61,577 nucleotides of DNA from BOG-1112 sp964635325 (GTDB taxonomy: Bacteria; Bdellovibrionota_B; Oligoflexia; Oligoflexales; Bog-1112): the NCBI GenBank assembly GCA_964635325.1, contig CAZWOL010000008.1:1-61577 (forward strand), given 5' to 3'. How positions within the stretch are numbered: the stretch's first letter is position 1; the number at the start of each line of letters is the position of its first letter. Position numbers and translations under genes: made by a program. This document shows, one piece after another, positions 26,623 to 35,798 of this stretch. The notes beneath the pieces were generated by a model. It saw only the letters and a program-made list of their open reading frames with translations, searched no databases and was not told the DNA's origin.

Positions 26623-27564
26623 ATGAATGCCGGCCTGCAGCAAAAAATAGCCCCAGTCACACCCTCTTCGGGAACACGGGCCTTTAACGATGTTAATGTC
26701 GCACCTTCAGAAAAATCAACGAACCCAATCGACTTTAGAGACTTGTTACAAAACTCTAATCATGAAATCAAATTAGAGAGAGAATCACAAAAAAAAGGGG
26801 ATCTTTCCGCTGCCAAAGACTTCAAAGGATTTATTGATAGTGTGAATGGTCCAGCTAAAAAAGGTGGACCTAAAAACGCGATGGGCAAAGATGACTTCCT
26901 CAAACTTTTTGTTGCTCAACTACAGAATCAAGATCCACTCGCACCAAAAGATGGGTCTGAAATGGCTTCTCAATTAGCTCAATTCAACAGCCTTGAACAG
27001 ATGATCAATATGAATAAAGCTCTGGAACGCATTGATTCAGGAGCGAAACAAAGCCACCAAATGAATCTCATTAGCTACCTTGGCAAAGATGCTCTCACTC
27101 ATAAGGGGATTACTCATTTTGAAGGAGGCAAAATTCAGGAGGCCTATTTTGACCTTGCTCACCCGACCAACAATTTGGAATTCACTGTTAAAAACGGACA
27201 AGGAAACACCATTTATACCGAATCGCTTGGCTCCCTCAAAGCTGGTCAGCATGCACTCAAGTGGGACGGAAGCATGGATGACGGATCAAAGGCGAAGGAC
27301 GGCAACTATACGCTTACTATCAGCACCCAAGACGATGCTGGGAATGAGATCCCGATCTCCGTCACGAGTCGTCTACAGCTTGAGGGACTCAGCCTAACCA
27401 AAGACAGCTCAGAAATTCGCAGTAACGCTGGAACAATTAGTCTAGAAGATATCGTGTCTTTGGAGGAACGCAAGCTCACGAAGGAAACTCCTCCACAACC
27501 GCTTACTATGAACGAAATTCTGACACCAGGTCAGACACCAAACGCTCCGTTGCCCCAGCCTTAG
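26623..27564 (+). CDS. flgD: Flagellar hook assembly (capping) protein FlgD
   Basis: Caps the growing flagellar hook during assembly. 313 residues. The conserved N-terminal signature is MGKDDFLKLFVAQLQNQDPL (residues about 86-106) followed by KDGSEMASQLAQFNSLEQM. The C-terminal part holds the FlgD Ig-like/tudor pattern KAGQHALKWDGSMDDGSKAK DGNYTLTIS. An 85-residue N-terminal extension rich in Ser/Lys precedes the core and is longer than usual. AAGGA is eleven bases before the ATG. The last 59 bp overlap the convergent waaA gene. Confidence 0.93.
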   Translation: MNAGLQQKIAPVTPSSGTRAFNDVNVAPSEKSTNPIDFRDLLQNSNHEIKLERESQKKGDLSAAKDFKGFIDSVNGPAKKGGPKNAMGKDDFLKLFVAQLQNQDPLAPKDGSEMASQLAQFNSLEQMINMNKALERIDSGAKQSHQMNLISYLGKDALTHKGITHFEGGKIQEAYFDLAHPTNNLEFTVKNGQGNTIYTESLGSLKAGQHALKWDGSMDDGSKAKDGNYTLTISTQDDAGNEIPISVTSRLQLEGLSLTKDSSEIRSNAGTISLEDIVSLEERKLTKETPPQPLTMNEILTPGQTPNAPLPQP

Positions 27565-28810
27565 TCTCCAAAAACTGTCGAAGAGCTAAACTAGGCTGAG
27601 GACATCTAAGAAGCGGCTCCATCCACTGAAAGAACTCGTCCGCATTTTTCACAATCGTTACCAAGTTTTTTTGAACCAACTCACATGCTTCATGACTATT
27701 GCTAAAAAATGGACCAAATGCGACTGGAAGCGCAAAAGCTGCAGGCTCCAGTACATTGTGCACTTTATGGTGCAGCGCGCCACCCACAAAAGCAAGGTCA
27801 CAGCAACTGTAGAGATCAAAAAGCTGTCCTACAGAATCGACAAGGACCACATCAAATTGTTTGTCCAAACCTGTGATCTGAGAAAGTCGAGAACAAGTCA
27901 AATGAAGCTTTTCACATTCTGATTCTAAAAAACCAAGAAATTCTAGGTCCGGTTGATGAGGGGCAACAAGCAACTGTCCTGCCGCTCCAGTCTTACGAAA
28001 ATGAGAGAAAGCTGACAAAGCAAGTTCGGCATCTTTCGGCCATGCACTTCCCACAATGATTCGAGGTTGGGTGTGTGAAAGAAATGAGAATCTATTTTCT
28101 TGATTTTGAAGCTTAGCAACACGCTCTAGAACCCGGTCGTACTTGGAATCTCCAATATCTCGAATCGGAACATTCAAAGTTGAAAACTGTTGCTTGAAAA
28201 CAGTTTTTTCAAATTCTGAGACCGTATAAATGCGACTTACAAAAGACAAAAGCAGAGACTTTATAAAAAGGCGAAGACTTCCTCCTGATTTCAAACTGGC
28301 ATTTACCAAATAGACAGGGCAACGTTGTGATGCAACACGCAAACATGCGGGCCAAAGCTCATGACGAATGATGAGAAAGCTATCAGGTTCCAACACGTCC
28401 AGAAGTTGCTTCCAATTTCCAAAGGTGTCCACTGGGGCCAGAGAAAAAGCAAAGGGCTCCTTGCGAAACTGAGCAAATGAAAGTCCAGATTGTGAAAAAA
28501 ACAAAAAATGAACATAGACATCGCAACGCTCTACCAAATGAGCTGCTATTGGACGCGCTTGTTCATACTCACCTGCAGAGCTGCAATAAAAAACAACGCA
28601 TCGTGTATGCTTTTTACGTACCTCACTAATCTTTGACAATACTGCAGGATCCAACTTGCGCACTTCAAAAAAAGTGCGAATTTTTGAACTGAACGAACCC
28701 CAAAGGGGGGCTAAAAGAGACAAGAGACTGACTAATGCACTACTCAGTCCTGTAAGAATAACAGCAATAGCAGATCTAGATGAATTATTCACAAACCTTA
28801 GTTCCGACAA
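27506..28810 (-). CDS. waaA: 3-deoxy-D-manno-octulosonic acid (Kdo) transferase
   Basis: Adds Kdo to lipid A precursor at the inner membrane. 434 residues (family about 425). One N-terminal membrane segment (about 13-38), then the acceptor domain with SSAGEYEQARPIAAHL (glutamate as the likely base), FLIIRHELWPACLRVA and LVNASLKSGGSLR, and the donor domain with VGSAWPKDAELALSAF and GGALHHKVHNVLEPAAFALP. TTG start at 28810; the start overlaps the upstream glycosyltransferase by 26 bp, so the two are coupled. Confidence 0.9.
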   Translation of the reverse strand: MSELRFVNNSSRSAIAVILTGLSSALVSLLSLLAPLWGSFSSKIRTFFEVRKLDPAVLSKISEVRKKHTRCVVFYCSSAGEYEQARPIAAHLVERCDVYVHFLFFSQSGLSFAQFRKEPFAFSLAPVDTFGNWKQLLDVLEPDSFLIIRHELWPACLRVASQRCPVYLVNASLKSGGSLRLFIKSLLLSFVSRIYTVSEFEKTVFKQQFSTLNVPIRDIGDSKYDRVLERVAKLQNQENRFSFLSHTQPRIIVGSAWPKDAELALSAFSHFRKTGAAGQLLVAPHQPDLEFLGFLESECEKLHLTCSRLSQITGLDKQFDVVLVDSVGQLFDLYSCCDLAFVGGALHHKVHNVLEPAAFALPVAFGPFFSNSHEACELVQKNLVTIVKNADEFFQWMEPLLRCPQPSLALRQFLETKAGATERLVSDLVSEFRS

Positions 28811-30029
28811 GAAGATCTTTCATATGCAACGCCACATCATCTCGCGAAATTTGCCAAAAACAAAGCTTATCTCCAAAACGACATGGTGATTTGCCATGCT
28901 TGGAACAGGGTCGACACCCCAAGAGCACAGAAAAAGCTCGACTTTCTGGCTTCCGGGGAGCAAACCCAAAACCCTCCACGGTCGGTCCGAAAAAAACCAA
29001 CGAAGGTGTGTCAACCGATTCCGCGAGGTGAGCGAGAGCAGAATCATTTGCCAACAAGCAAACACAATTTTGTAATAGCACTGCATTTTCCCAAAGACTC
29101 AGAGCTCCAGCTAAATTTAACTGTTCCCCGTCCCATCCAATCTTTTCTATCAATGTCTTGCACACAGACTGATCGTTAGCATCACCCAAATATACAAGAC
29201 CTAAGTTTTGAAGCTCTGCATGGTCTGCTAAAAGATCCTTAAGACGAGATATACTCTCTGCAAAGATTTCGATAGGCGCTTGCTTTGTCTCATATGACGC
29301 ACCTGGAGCAATTGCAATCCACCGTCTCCCTTTAATTTGTGCAAGCCAATCGGTGTCTCTTGAAAAATGCTCTGTTGGAACAAAAGGAACTAGCCCATCT
29401 CGGGCTGATGCTTGCGCTTTAGGTATCAACTTTAAAACTTGAAGGGCGTTAAAAAGAGAATCTCTCATCTGCTTAAACTGTAGCGTCAAGGCTTCCGTTG
29501 CTCGAGTTGAGAGCTGACGTTTGCGCCCGTAAATACGACTTTCCAAAATAAGTCGATTACGCTGCAGCTGGTTCTTAGGACAGGAAAAAATAGGTTTCCT
29601 AAACCGGCTTTTAAACGCATGCGCAATAATACGCGATCGCAGATTAGTTTGAAGATCTAGCAGAAAACTAACATCTTGCAGATGGTTTAGTATTTCATGA
29701 ATTTTCAGAGATCGATCGATTTCAATGCATTCGATATCTGGAAAGGCCTCTTTCAAGAGACGAAGAGATGGCGCCTTACCTAGCCATACAATTTTTGCGT
29801 GAGGAAGATAGTCTCGCAGCAGGTTCAGACATGCGGTTGCTAAAATCACATCCCCGATGCTACTCGTTCTTATAATGCCGACTTTAAGTTCTTCTGTAAG
29901 TTTTTGATTCAATTGAAATTCCCGCGACTTATGGCCTTGGTGAGTTCGCTGAATTTGACGAGTGGGACCGTAGCGTTTGTGAGCCTGAAATGCAACTGTT
30001 TCATCTTCGAGCGAGCTAAAACAAGCCAA
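28785..30029 (-). CDS. Glycosyltransferase family 9 (ADP-heptose:LPS heptosyltransferase-like)
   Basis: LPS core glycosyltransferase. The GT9 core starts with LKVGIIRTSSIGDVILATAC and includes WIAIAPGASYETK, LANDSALAHLAESVDTPSLV and the cysteine set CRPCSKHGKSPC with a later Cys, as in heptosyltransferases. Acceptor position cannot be told. The longest open frame starts at 30131 but would overlap the divergent neighbour; a TTG at 30029 with GGA six bases upstream gives 414 residues, still with a roughly 45-residue basic leader before the core. Start remains uncertain. Confidence 0.85.
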   Translation of the reverse strand: MACFSSLEDETVAFQAHKRYGPTRQIQRTHQGHKSREFQLNQKLTEELKVGIIRTSSIGDVILATACLNLLRDYLPHAKIVWLGKAPSLRLLKEAFPDIECIEIDRSLKIHEILNHLQDVSFLLDLQTNLRSRIIAHAFKSRFRKPIFSCPKNQLQRNRLILESRIYGRKRQLSTRATEALTLQFKQMRDSLFNALQVLKLIPKAQASARDGLVPFVPTEHFSRDTDWLAQIKGRRWIAIAPGASYETKQAPIEIFAESISRLKDLLADHAELQNLGLVYLGDANDQSVCKTLIEKIGWDGEQLNLAGALSLWENAVLLQNCVCLLANDSALAHLAESVDTPSLVFFGPTVEGFGFAPRKPESRAFSVLLGCRPCSKHGKSPCRFGDKLCFWQISRDDVALHMKDLLVGTKVCE

Positions 30030-30119
30030 GAAAAATCCAAGGTTCTGGATGTCAAAAAATGATGTTTTCAGTGTATAATCAATGAGCTTTGTTATGAAAC
30101 CTGAATGTGTGAGCCCATG

Positions 30120-30977
30120 ATGACCCTCCAAGAACCAAGCAAAGATGTGGAAAAAATCGACAAAACTAAACGAAGGTTTCTCAGCATCATCTATTTTTTT
30201 GATGGCGGGAAAACTAAGTCTGTAAAAATTCCCCTTGGTGCCTTCAAATGTACCGTCGCTGTTTTAAGCCTTCTGATACTTTGGTCCATAGTCGGTCCCA
30301 CTCTACTTGTCAGAGCTTTTCAGAATAGCCAGTCCCTCTCAAGCAAACTCCATGTGGTCACCGATGCTCTGTTCCAATATCAGGTCAAATACAACTCGGT
30401 ATTTGAACGAACATACGCGCCGGAAAATAAGAACACCACTCCAACACCAAGCTCCATCCCCCAAACTGTAGCAAAGTCTGAGACTAAAACCGGAACTAAA
30501 GTCGAGAAACCTAAGATCAATATCCCCTCCACCAACCTGTTAGAAAGCGAGAATTTACAAGTTCACACTGACGACAAGACTTGGCAAGTATCCCTGGAAA
30601 ACCCCGTACTCACTAAAGATGGGAATCATCTGAATCTCTCCATTGCCATTCGTAATAAGAAAGGCCGCTCACGAGCTGAGGGTATATTTTGGGCCATTTC
30701 GGAATGGCAAACAGCTGATGGGCGTACGCAACTCGTCAACGCTCCAGAATCCAAAGCAGAAAAAGGTGAGGGACAGGCCGGAACCATCTTTAGTATCCGT
30801 CAATACAAGGAAAAAACGCTTTCTTTTAAGATTCCTGAAAATGCAGATGTTCTTAGCAAGATGGAGATTTGGATGTCCGACAAAAAAGGGAACAAAGCTA
30901 AGTTTCTTATCTTAGATGACGAACCGACAGAAAACGTTTTGGAGAAAAAACACCCCAAAGGCTCCTTGTTACAATAG
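30120..30977 (+). CDS. Single-pass membrane protein of unknown function
   Basis: 285 residues, unrecognised. After a basic N-terminus (KTKRRFLSIIYFFDGGKTKS) comes one membrane segment (about 45-68) and then a Thr/Pro/Lys-rich spacer. The C-terminal 145 residues look like a compact beta-rich domain (WQVSLENPVLTKDGNHLNLS, FWAISEWQTADGRTQLV, TLSFKIPENADVLSKMEIWM). Orientation suggests the C-terminal domain is periplasmic. Start could also be 30105 or 30117. Divergent from the GT9 gene. Confidence 0.72.
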   Translation: MTLQEPSKDVEKIDKTKRRFLSIIYFFDGGKTKSVKIPLGAFKCTVAVLSLLILWSIVGPTLLVRAFQNSQSLSSKLHVVTDALFQYQVKYNSVFERTYAPENKNTTPTPSSIPQTVAKSETKTGTKVEKPKINIPSTNLLESENLQVHTDDKTWQVSLENPVLTKDGNHLNLSIAIRNKKGRSRAEGIFWAISEWQTADGRTQLVNAPESKAEKGEGQAGTIFSIRQYKEKTLSFKIPENADVLSKMEIWMSDKKGNKAKFLILDDEPTENVLEKKHPKGSLLQ

Positions 30978-31053
30978 TAGACACACGCCTCAACTCGACC
31001 TTTTTTGCTAAAATATATTCAAGATCAATTCATTCATGAATAGGGAGGGTCGA

Positions 31054-32193
31054 ATGGCGATTCCAAAGCACTTCTTCCTGTGTCTATGTGTTTTCATTTT
31101 GAGCTCCTGCAACAAAGATACAGTAGGCATTCAAGTCCATGTAAAAGATGATAGCGGGCGCTCTCTCGCGGATGCTAGCGTCTTGCTCAATGGTAATGAA
31201 ATAGGCAAAACGACAAGCTCTGGTCTTTTTGCAGCATCATTAGCCCTAAAGAAGGGCGAGCATCGCATAGAAATCTCTAAGGAGACGGACAACTCGAAGT
31301 ACGTCCCGTATAAACAGGATATTCTCTATTACCGAGATGAAGATCAGAAGATCAACATTGAAGCGACTCTCTATTCCGCACCCAAATTTTCTTTCCAACA
31401 GAAAGCAACTCAGGCAGACGACTTTCCTACTCTCACTCCGGTAAAAAAAGAGCAAGAGCACGCCGCAGAACCTAAGCAAGCTAGCAAAACTCAGGCGTCG
31501 CCAACCACAAAACTTGTCGAGGAAAAAACCCCTCCTCCAGTCATAGCCAAGAAGGCAGTTGAAACAACAAAAACACCTTCGACTACAAAACCTACAAAGA
31601 CAAATTCCAAGACAAAAAATCTTTCAAACCTTGAAGAAGTGGACCGATTGTTAATTATTGGAAAAATTCCTGAAGCCTTAAAAATCTTGAAAAGCATCCC
31701 GTCAACAAGCCCGGAATTCATCCATTCGTGGCAAAAAATTGGTGAGATAAACCTTTCGCTTTTGGATAATCCTAAAGAAGCATTAGCTGCTTACAATAAG
31801 CTCACTCGGCTTCCCACTTTGAAGAACTACAATAATCCCAAACACCTCAAGATTTATGTTGATAAAGCTATTGCATATTTCGACCTTGGTGAGCTGAAGG
31901 CCACAACTCATAAAAAAGAAGCAAACCTAATGTATCGCAACACATACTGGATCACCCAACGCATTCAAAATCTTGCAAACACGGGTCCTGATGATGCAGC
32001 TCTAGTTGAAACTATTCATTACTACAAAGCCCTTGCACTGCACCGCACCTGGCAGCTCCATCCAAACAAACAACTGCGGGCAAAAGTGAATAAGGAGTGG
32101 CTAGCCTATCAAGCTGTCGCAAAAAAACAAAAGACTCACAAGCATGAGAGTTTTTTAGCGAATTCAGCAATTTTCCTCAAAGAAACCTTGTAA
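31054..32193 (+). CDS. Lipoprotein with carboxypeptidase-regulatory-like domain and TPR region
   Basis: 379 residues. The ATG at 31054 follows GGGAGG by five bases and starts a lipoprotein signal with lipobox LSSC near residue 19. Residues about 25-110 resemble a PEGA/carboxypeptidase regulatory beta-sandwich (IQVHVKDDSGRSLADASVLL, GNEIGKTTSSGLF). A long Thr/Lys/Pro linker follows (115-190), then a helical TPR-like region (NLEEVDRLLIIGKIPEALKI, DNPKEALAAYNKLTRL). Function unknown; it would be attached to a membrane facing the periplasm. Confidence 0.78.
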   Translation: MAIPKHFFLCLCVFILSSCNKDTVGIQVHVKDDSGRSLADASVLLNGNEIGKTTSSGLFAASLALKKGEHRIEISKETDNSKYVPYKQDILYYRDEDQKINIEATLYSAPKFSFQQKATQADDFPTLTPVKKEQEHAAEPKQASKTQASPTTKLVEEKTPPPVIAKKAVETTKTPSTTKPTKTNSKTKNLSNLEEVDRLLIIGKIPEALKILKSIPSTSPEFIHSWQKIGEINLSLLDNPKEALAAYNKLTRLPTLKNYNNPKHLKIYVDKAIAYFDLGELKATTHKKEANLMYRNTYWITQRIQNLANTGPDDAALVETIHYYKALALHRTWQLHPNKQLRAKVNKEWLAYQAVAKKQKTHKHESFLANSAIFLKETL

Positions 32194-32235
32194 CTTGCTT
32201 CCGTCAACACACCAAGCCTGAAAGTGGAGCGTAAT

Positions 32236-33072
32236 ATGGCTCAAAAACTCGACGAAGAGCTTAAAAAACAAGACAGTGACAAAAAGCATCTGGACCCTGA
32301 AAACCCAGAAATACTCCAGGTTTTTGCGAGAAAACGTAATAAATATGTGGTTCTCGCTTTAGGAGATCGATTCAACAGAGACCTCCGACAAAATATCCAC
32401 AAATTCCTAGGATCCGCACATAAAAAACTAAGCATTGTGAATGCTGAATCTGCCAAAGATCTATTGCGTTTGATGAATCGCCAGATCGAGCTTGTCATTA
32501 TTGACGATAGTTTTACGAATATTCCTGAAAATATTCAGCTAATCCAAGCACTCAAAAGGCGCAAACAAGAGGACGCTGCTCCTGTGCTTTTTCTAACAGA
32601 AGACGCAAGTGCGCTCATAGAAGCATACAACCAATATCTAAAACCCTATCAAGAAGTCGACCTGTACTTAAATTATCACGGGCTCACGAATGAAAAGCTG
32701 ATTGAAGGAATTCGGTTTACTCTAGAAGCGCCAACCCCTCGACGTAGCCGTCGTTACACGATTGACTGGCCTGTACAGCTGGCATGTTCTTCAGGCAAGG
32801 ACGTAAAATGTAGACTCATCGACATGAGCTTACATGGAGCGCTGTTAGTTTCAGAAGATAATCACATCTTCCATGAAGGTGAACAGTTCAAAATGAGAAT
32901 TCCGCTCAACAACTTGCTTCCGATTTCTTTTGGTGAATTCATGAAGCTTTCCGGCAAAGTTCGACGCGTATCAACAGCCGGAAACAAAGCAGGCATTCGT
33001 TGGGAGTATTTGAATGACCAACAACTTGCTGCTCTCACCCAACTTCTAATGAGCCATATCAACCATCGTTAG
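32236..33072 (+). CDS. PilZ-domain protein with receiver-like N-terminal domain
   Basis: 278 residues. Residues about 30-165 have receiver-like organisation (KYVVLALGDRFNRDLRQ; IELVIIDDSFTN; APVLFLTEDASA) but the switch lysine position appears to be asparagine (VDLYLNYHG), so phosphotransfer is doubtful. The C-terminal PilZ domain has the c-di-GMP signature RRSRRYTIDWPV and DMSLHGALL. It therefore probably senses c-di-GMP, which often controls motility or surface behaviour. The ATG at 32236 has GGAG six bases upstream and is preferred to the GTG at 32224. Confidence 0.87.
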   Translation: MAQKLDEELKKQDSDKKHLDPENPEILQVFARKRNKYVVLALGDRFNRDLRQNIHKFLGSAHKKLSIVNAESAKDLLRLMNRQIELVIIDDSFTNIPENIQLIQALKRRKQEDAAPVLFLTEDASALIEAYNQYLKPYQEVDLYLNYHGLTNEKLIEGIRFTLEAPTPRRSRRYTIDWPVQLACSSGKDVKCRLIDMSLHGALLVSEDNHIFHEGEQFKMRIPLNNLLPISFGEFMKLSGKVRRVSTAGNKAGIRWEYLNDQQLAALTQLLMSHINHR

Positions 33073-33087
33073 CCTTCGAAATTGAAG

Positions 33088-33807
33088 CTAATCACGATAG
33101 GCGATGGCTTCTCCAATGAGTTGCTGAGCACGTTTTACTACTTTGCGATGCAACTGCTCGACTTGACGAGCAAAGTCTTTGGGATCTGTTGCCATCGGAG
33201 GTGGCACTATGGGCTGACTCAGAAAGTGGATAAGCTTGACAGGTCGGGGAATTGGACTGAGACCAATCCCTCGCGCCAAAAACAGGGGGATTTTAAAATT
33301 ACGATAGGCCCACTTGGTTACTGGGGTTTCGTAGACATCATATAAATCATCTGCCTTGGGACAGGTTGCAATCACAATCGGGGTGCCCGTTCGAAGCGCA
33401 AGTTTAATAAATCCTGTGCGCTTCTCCCACAATACCTGATAACGCTCCGAGGATGGGCGCAAGGCCTCCCTCATTCCACCAGGAGCGACTGTTACCAATT
33501 CTTCATCTTGCAAGAGTTGCTCAGCATTTGCTTGATTTCCCTCAACAGCACCAAGCTCACTTGTCAGATCACCAAGGAAGGGTAGACGGAAGAAAAGACG
33601 GTCAGCAAGAGGACGAGCCATACGTCCAGTCTCTTGGAAAATAGCACAGCATAGCAGACCTATATCATACGTTGCCAAACTGTGATTAACAGCCAAAATG
33701 GCTCTTCCCTCAGTTGGGAGATTGCGCATCCCAACCACTTCATGCTCATGGTACTCACGCAATTTTGTCAGTAGAGGTAAAAGAATGTCGATGTATTCTT
33801 GCTTCAT
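33088..33807 (-). CDS. Lysophospholipid/diacylglycerol acyltransferase-like protein
   Basis: 239 residues of the PlsC/LPLAT superfamily, nearest in pattern to the MGAT-like branch: ILAVNHSLATYDIGLL (acyltransferase block I, with His and Asp separated by five residues rather than four), RPLADRLFFRLPFLGD, LGAVEGNQANAEQLL, and VAPGGMREALRP. It should move acyl groups onto a lipid alcohol at the membrane. Acceptor unknown. It is convergent with the PilZ gene and divergent from the GmhB fusion. Confidence 0.82.
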   Translation of the reverse strand: MKQEYIDILLPLLTKLREYHEHEVVGMRNLPTEGRAILAVNHSLATYDIGLLCCAIFQETGRMARPLADRLFFRLPFLGDLTSELGAVEGNQANAEQLLQDEELVTVAPGGMREALRPSSERYQVLWEKRTGFIKLALRTGTPIVIATCPKADDLYDVYETPVTKWAYRNFKIPLFLARGIGLSPIPRPVKLIHFLSQPIVPPPMATDPKDFARQVEQLHRKVVKRAQQLIGEAIAYRD

Positions 33808-33936
33808 GCGAGGTCACTCTCAAAGTAGACTATGCCTACTCTTTTATCGGACTTGGCGCCTAATATTTAGGATGTCCCTATGTGGATAGAAAACCATTGT
33901 ATATAAGTCAATGAAATTCCAAGAAAAGAACCTCCT

Positions 33937-35010
33937 ATGCTCCTAAACTCCACGACTGTTTTTATCCTGGTTAATGCGACTACCCATGACGCTGCTCATA
34001 GCCAACTCTGTCAGCATTTAAAGCAAGTTGGTTTTGTCGACTTGCAGACCGTGAACACCCAATCCATCTGTGTTCATTTGTCTGACAAATCGCTCAAAAC
34101 AGAGCTTATTTTGTTTATAGATGTCCGCGAAAGGCCTGCGAACTTTGATTTCTCTGGTTTGCAATATTGCGCACCATCTCCATCTATTTTTTTAGAATAC
34201 ACCCCCCAAACACATAAGAGATGTGTAGTCCTAGACCACAAAAATAGGCCTCGAAAGCTGTCTTCTGAAGAATGTCAAGAATGGGCCGATGCCTATAGTT
34301 TTGCTGGGGCTGCGTTAGTACCGCGTGACATTATCTTGAACTTTTTTAAGCAAGGTCATGGCACCTTTGAGGCTTTATTTGAAGCAGCCGTTGAAAAAGT
34401 TCCAGATATGCTAGGGCTTCCACTTCCTCCGCGCCAAGCATCTCCAAAGCGCCCCTGTCTTTTTCTCGACCGAGATGGGATCGTTGTTGAAGACCCAGGC
34501 TATGTTTCGCGAACCGAAGACCTGCACATTATCCCTGATATTGCTCCTCTTATTCGTTGGGCTAAGTCCCAGCAGTGGTTTGTAGTCATTGTCAGCAATC
34601 AATCGGGCGTCGCCCGAGGAAAATTCCCAGCTAGTTTTTTAGAGGAATGCTCAAAATACTTGGACCAAGAACTGAGCAAAATGGGGGCGACCCCGGATGC
34701 TTGGTTTTATTGTCCGTACTATGAAAAAGGGTCAATACCCGAGTATATGCTGAAGAGCGTCTCTCGAAAGCCCCAAGCAGGTCTGCTTCTGCAGGCAAGC
34801 ACCCGATTTCCCATTGCTTTAGAGCAGAGTTTCATGATTGGGGACAAGGTTTCCGATCAAATTCCGCTCCTAGGCCTTCAGAGTCTCACCGTTCAAGGAG
34901 CCTATCCTCTCGATGGTGCCGATAAAATCTTTGCTGACTTAGGTGAAGCTTTGTCCTACCTTAAATCCCACGTCAACGATCGTTCTAAGCCAGGACGGGA
35001 TTTGCCTTGA
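33937..35010 (+). CDS. GmhB-like HAD phosphatase with N-terminal extension
   Basis: 357 residues. The C-terminal 190 residues are an HAD-IIIA phosphatase of the GmhB type: LFLDRDGIVVEDPGYVSR (motif I), VIVSNQSGVARGKFP (motif II), RKPQAGLLLQ and MIGDKVSDQIPL. GmhB removes the 7-phosphate of heptose bisphosphate for LPS core. The first 165 residues are unusual; LDHKNRPRKLSSEE and AGAALVPRDIILNFF recall the back half of sugar-nucleotidyltransferases, but no glycine-rich nucleotide loop is visible, so it may be a decayed or altered domain. The symbol is withheld because of the fusion. Confidence 0.8.
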   Translation: MLLNSTTVFILVNATTHDAAHSQLCQHLKQVGFVDLQTVNTQSICVHLSDKSLKTELILFIDVRERPANFDFSGLQYCAPSPSIFLEYTPQTHKRCVVLDHKNRPRKLSSEECQEWADAYSFAGAALVPRDIILNFFKQGHGTFEALFEAAVEKVPDMLGLPLPPRQASPKRPCLFLDRDGIVVEDPGYVSRTEDLHIIPDIAPLIRWAKSQQWFVVIVSNQSGVARGKFPASFLEECSKYLDQELSKMGATPDAWFYCPYYEKGSIPEYMLKSVSRKPQAGLLLQASTRFPIALEQSFMIGDKVSDQIPLLGLQSLTVQGAYPLDGADKIFADLGEALSYLKSHVNDRSKPGRDLP

Positions 35011-35097
35011 CAAGATTTGGCAATTTGACGAAAGTATCGCAGTTTTTGATTCTAAGTTAATTGTATTTACGGCTCACCCAGACGAAGGGCATTTCAC

Positions 35098-35412
35098 ATG
35101 CAATATGCTGTTATTCAAGCTGGCGGACACCAATACCGCGTTAAAGAAGGCGACACCCTTCCGATCGACAAACTCGACGGCCAGGTTGGAGACAAAGTGC
35201 GCTTTGACAAGGTCCTTCTGATTCAGGACGAAACGGGAACCCACGTTGGTCAACCCTTTCTTGCTAAATCGATGGTCGAAGCTACTATCACGGAGCAAAC
35301 ACGCGACAAAAAGGTGCTTGTTTTCAAATATAAACGACGCAAAAATTACAAAAAAATGCGCGGACACAAACAGCCGATTACTATGGTTGAAATTGGCAAA
35401 ATTAGCCACTAA
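35098..35412 (+). CDS. rplU: 50S ribosomal protein L21
   Basis: Large-subunit protein that binds 23S rRNA, 104 residues. MQYAVIQAGGHQYRVKEGD and the ending KVLVFKYKRRKNYKKMRGHK QPITMVEI are unmistakable. First of the conserved rplU-rpmA-obg group; rpmA starts 29 bp later. Confidence 0.98.
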   Translation: MQYAVIQAGGHQYRVKEGDTLPIDKLDGQVGDKVRFDKVLLIQDETGTHVGQPFLAKSMVEATITEQTRDKKVLVFKYKRRKNYKKMRGHKQPITMVEIGKISH

Positions 35413-35441
35413 GTCCGAACTGAACATACGAGGTCAAGAAA

Positions 35442-35699
35442 ATGGCTCACAAGAAAGCTGGTGGTAGTACCCGAAACGGCCGCGATTCTAACGCCCAACG
35501 CCGCGGTGTTAAAGTCTCCGGTAGCTCACAAGTTAAAGCTGGAAACATTATCGTACGTCAGGTCGGTAGCAGTTTCCATGCTGGTCCAAACGTAGGATGC
35601 GGAAGAGATTTCACGCTGTATGCACTAACACCGGGAACGGTGGTTTTTGAACGCTGGAATGATCGCCAACGCGTTCGTGTTATCCCAGCCGAAATCTAA
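35442..35699 (+). CDS. rpmA: 50S ribosomal protein L27
   Basis: Large-subunit protein whose N-terminus reaches the peptidyl-transferase centre, 85 residues. MAHKKAGGSTRNGRDSNAQR is the classic N-terminus without a Firmicute-type cleaved leader. Followed by a strong hairpin terminator and then obg. Confidence 0.98.
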   Translation: MAHKKAGGSTRNGRDSNAQRRGVKVSGSSQVKAGNIIVRQVGSSFHAGPNVGCGRDFTLYALTPGTVVFERWNDRQRVRVIPAEI

Positions 35700-35723
35700 G
35701 ACAAGTTTTTTAAATTCGTTAAG

Positions 35724-35774
35724 AAACGCATCTGGGTTCTGTCTAATTTGTTTGGCAGGACCCAGATGCGTTTT
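35724..35774 (+). terminator. Rho-independent terminator between rpmA and obg
   Basis: AAACGCATCTGGGT and ACCCAGATGCGTTT are perfect 14-bp inverted arms; the stem extends inward through TCTGTC/GGCAGG with wobble pairs to a 10-base loop. A T run closes the hairpin. This separates the ribosomal pair from obg, and the open frame that extends obg upstream would lie inside it. Confidence 0.85.
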
Positions 35775-35798
35775 AAAGCGTTTTCACAGAGCCTTTTT

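Noticed and set aside
35010..35097. Autoregulatory L21 leader structure
   Set aside because: The 87-base leader shows no convincing stem matching known L21 leaders and no clear promoter.
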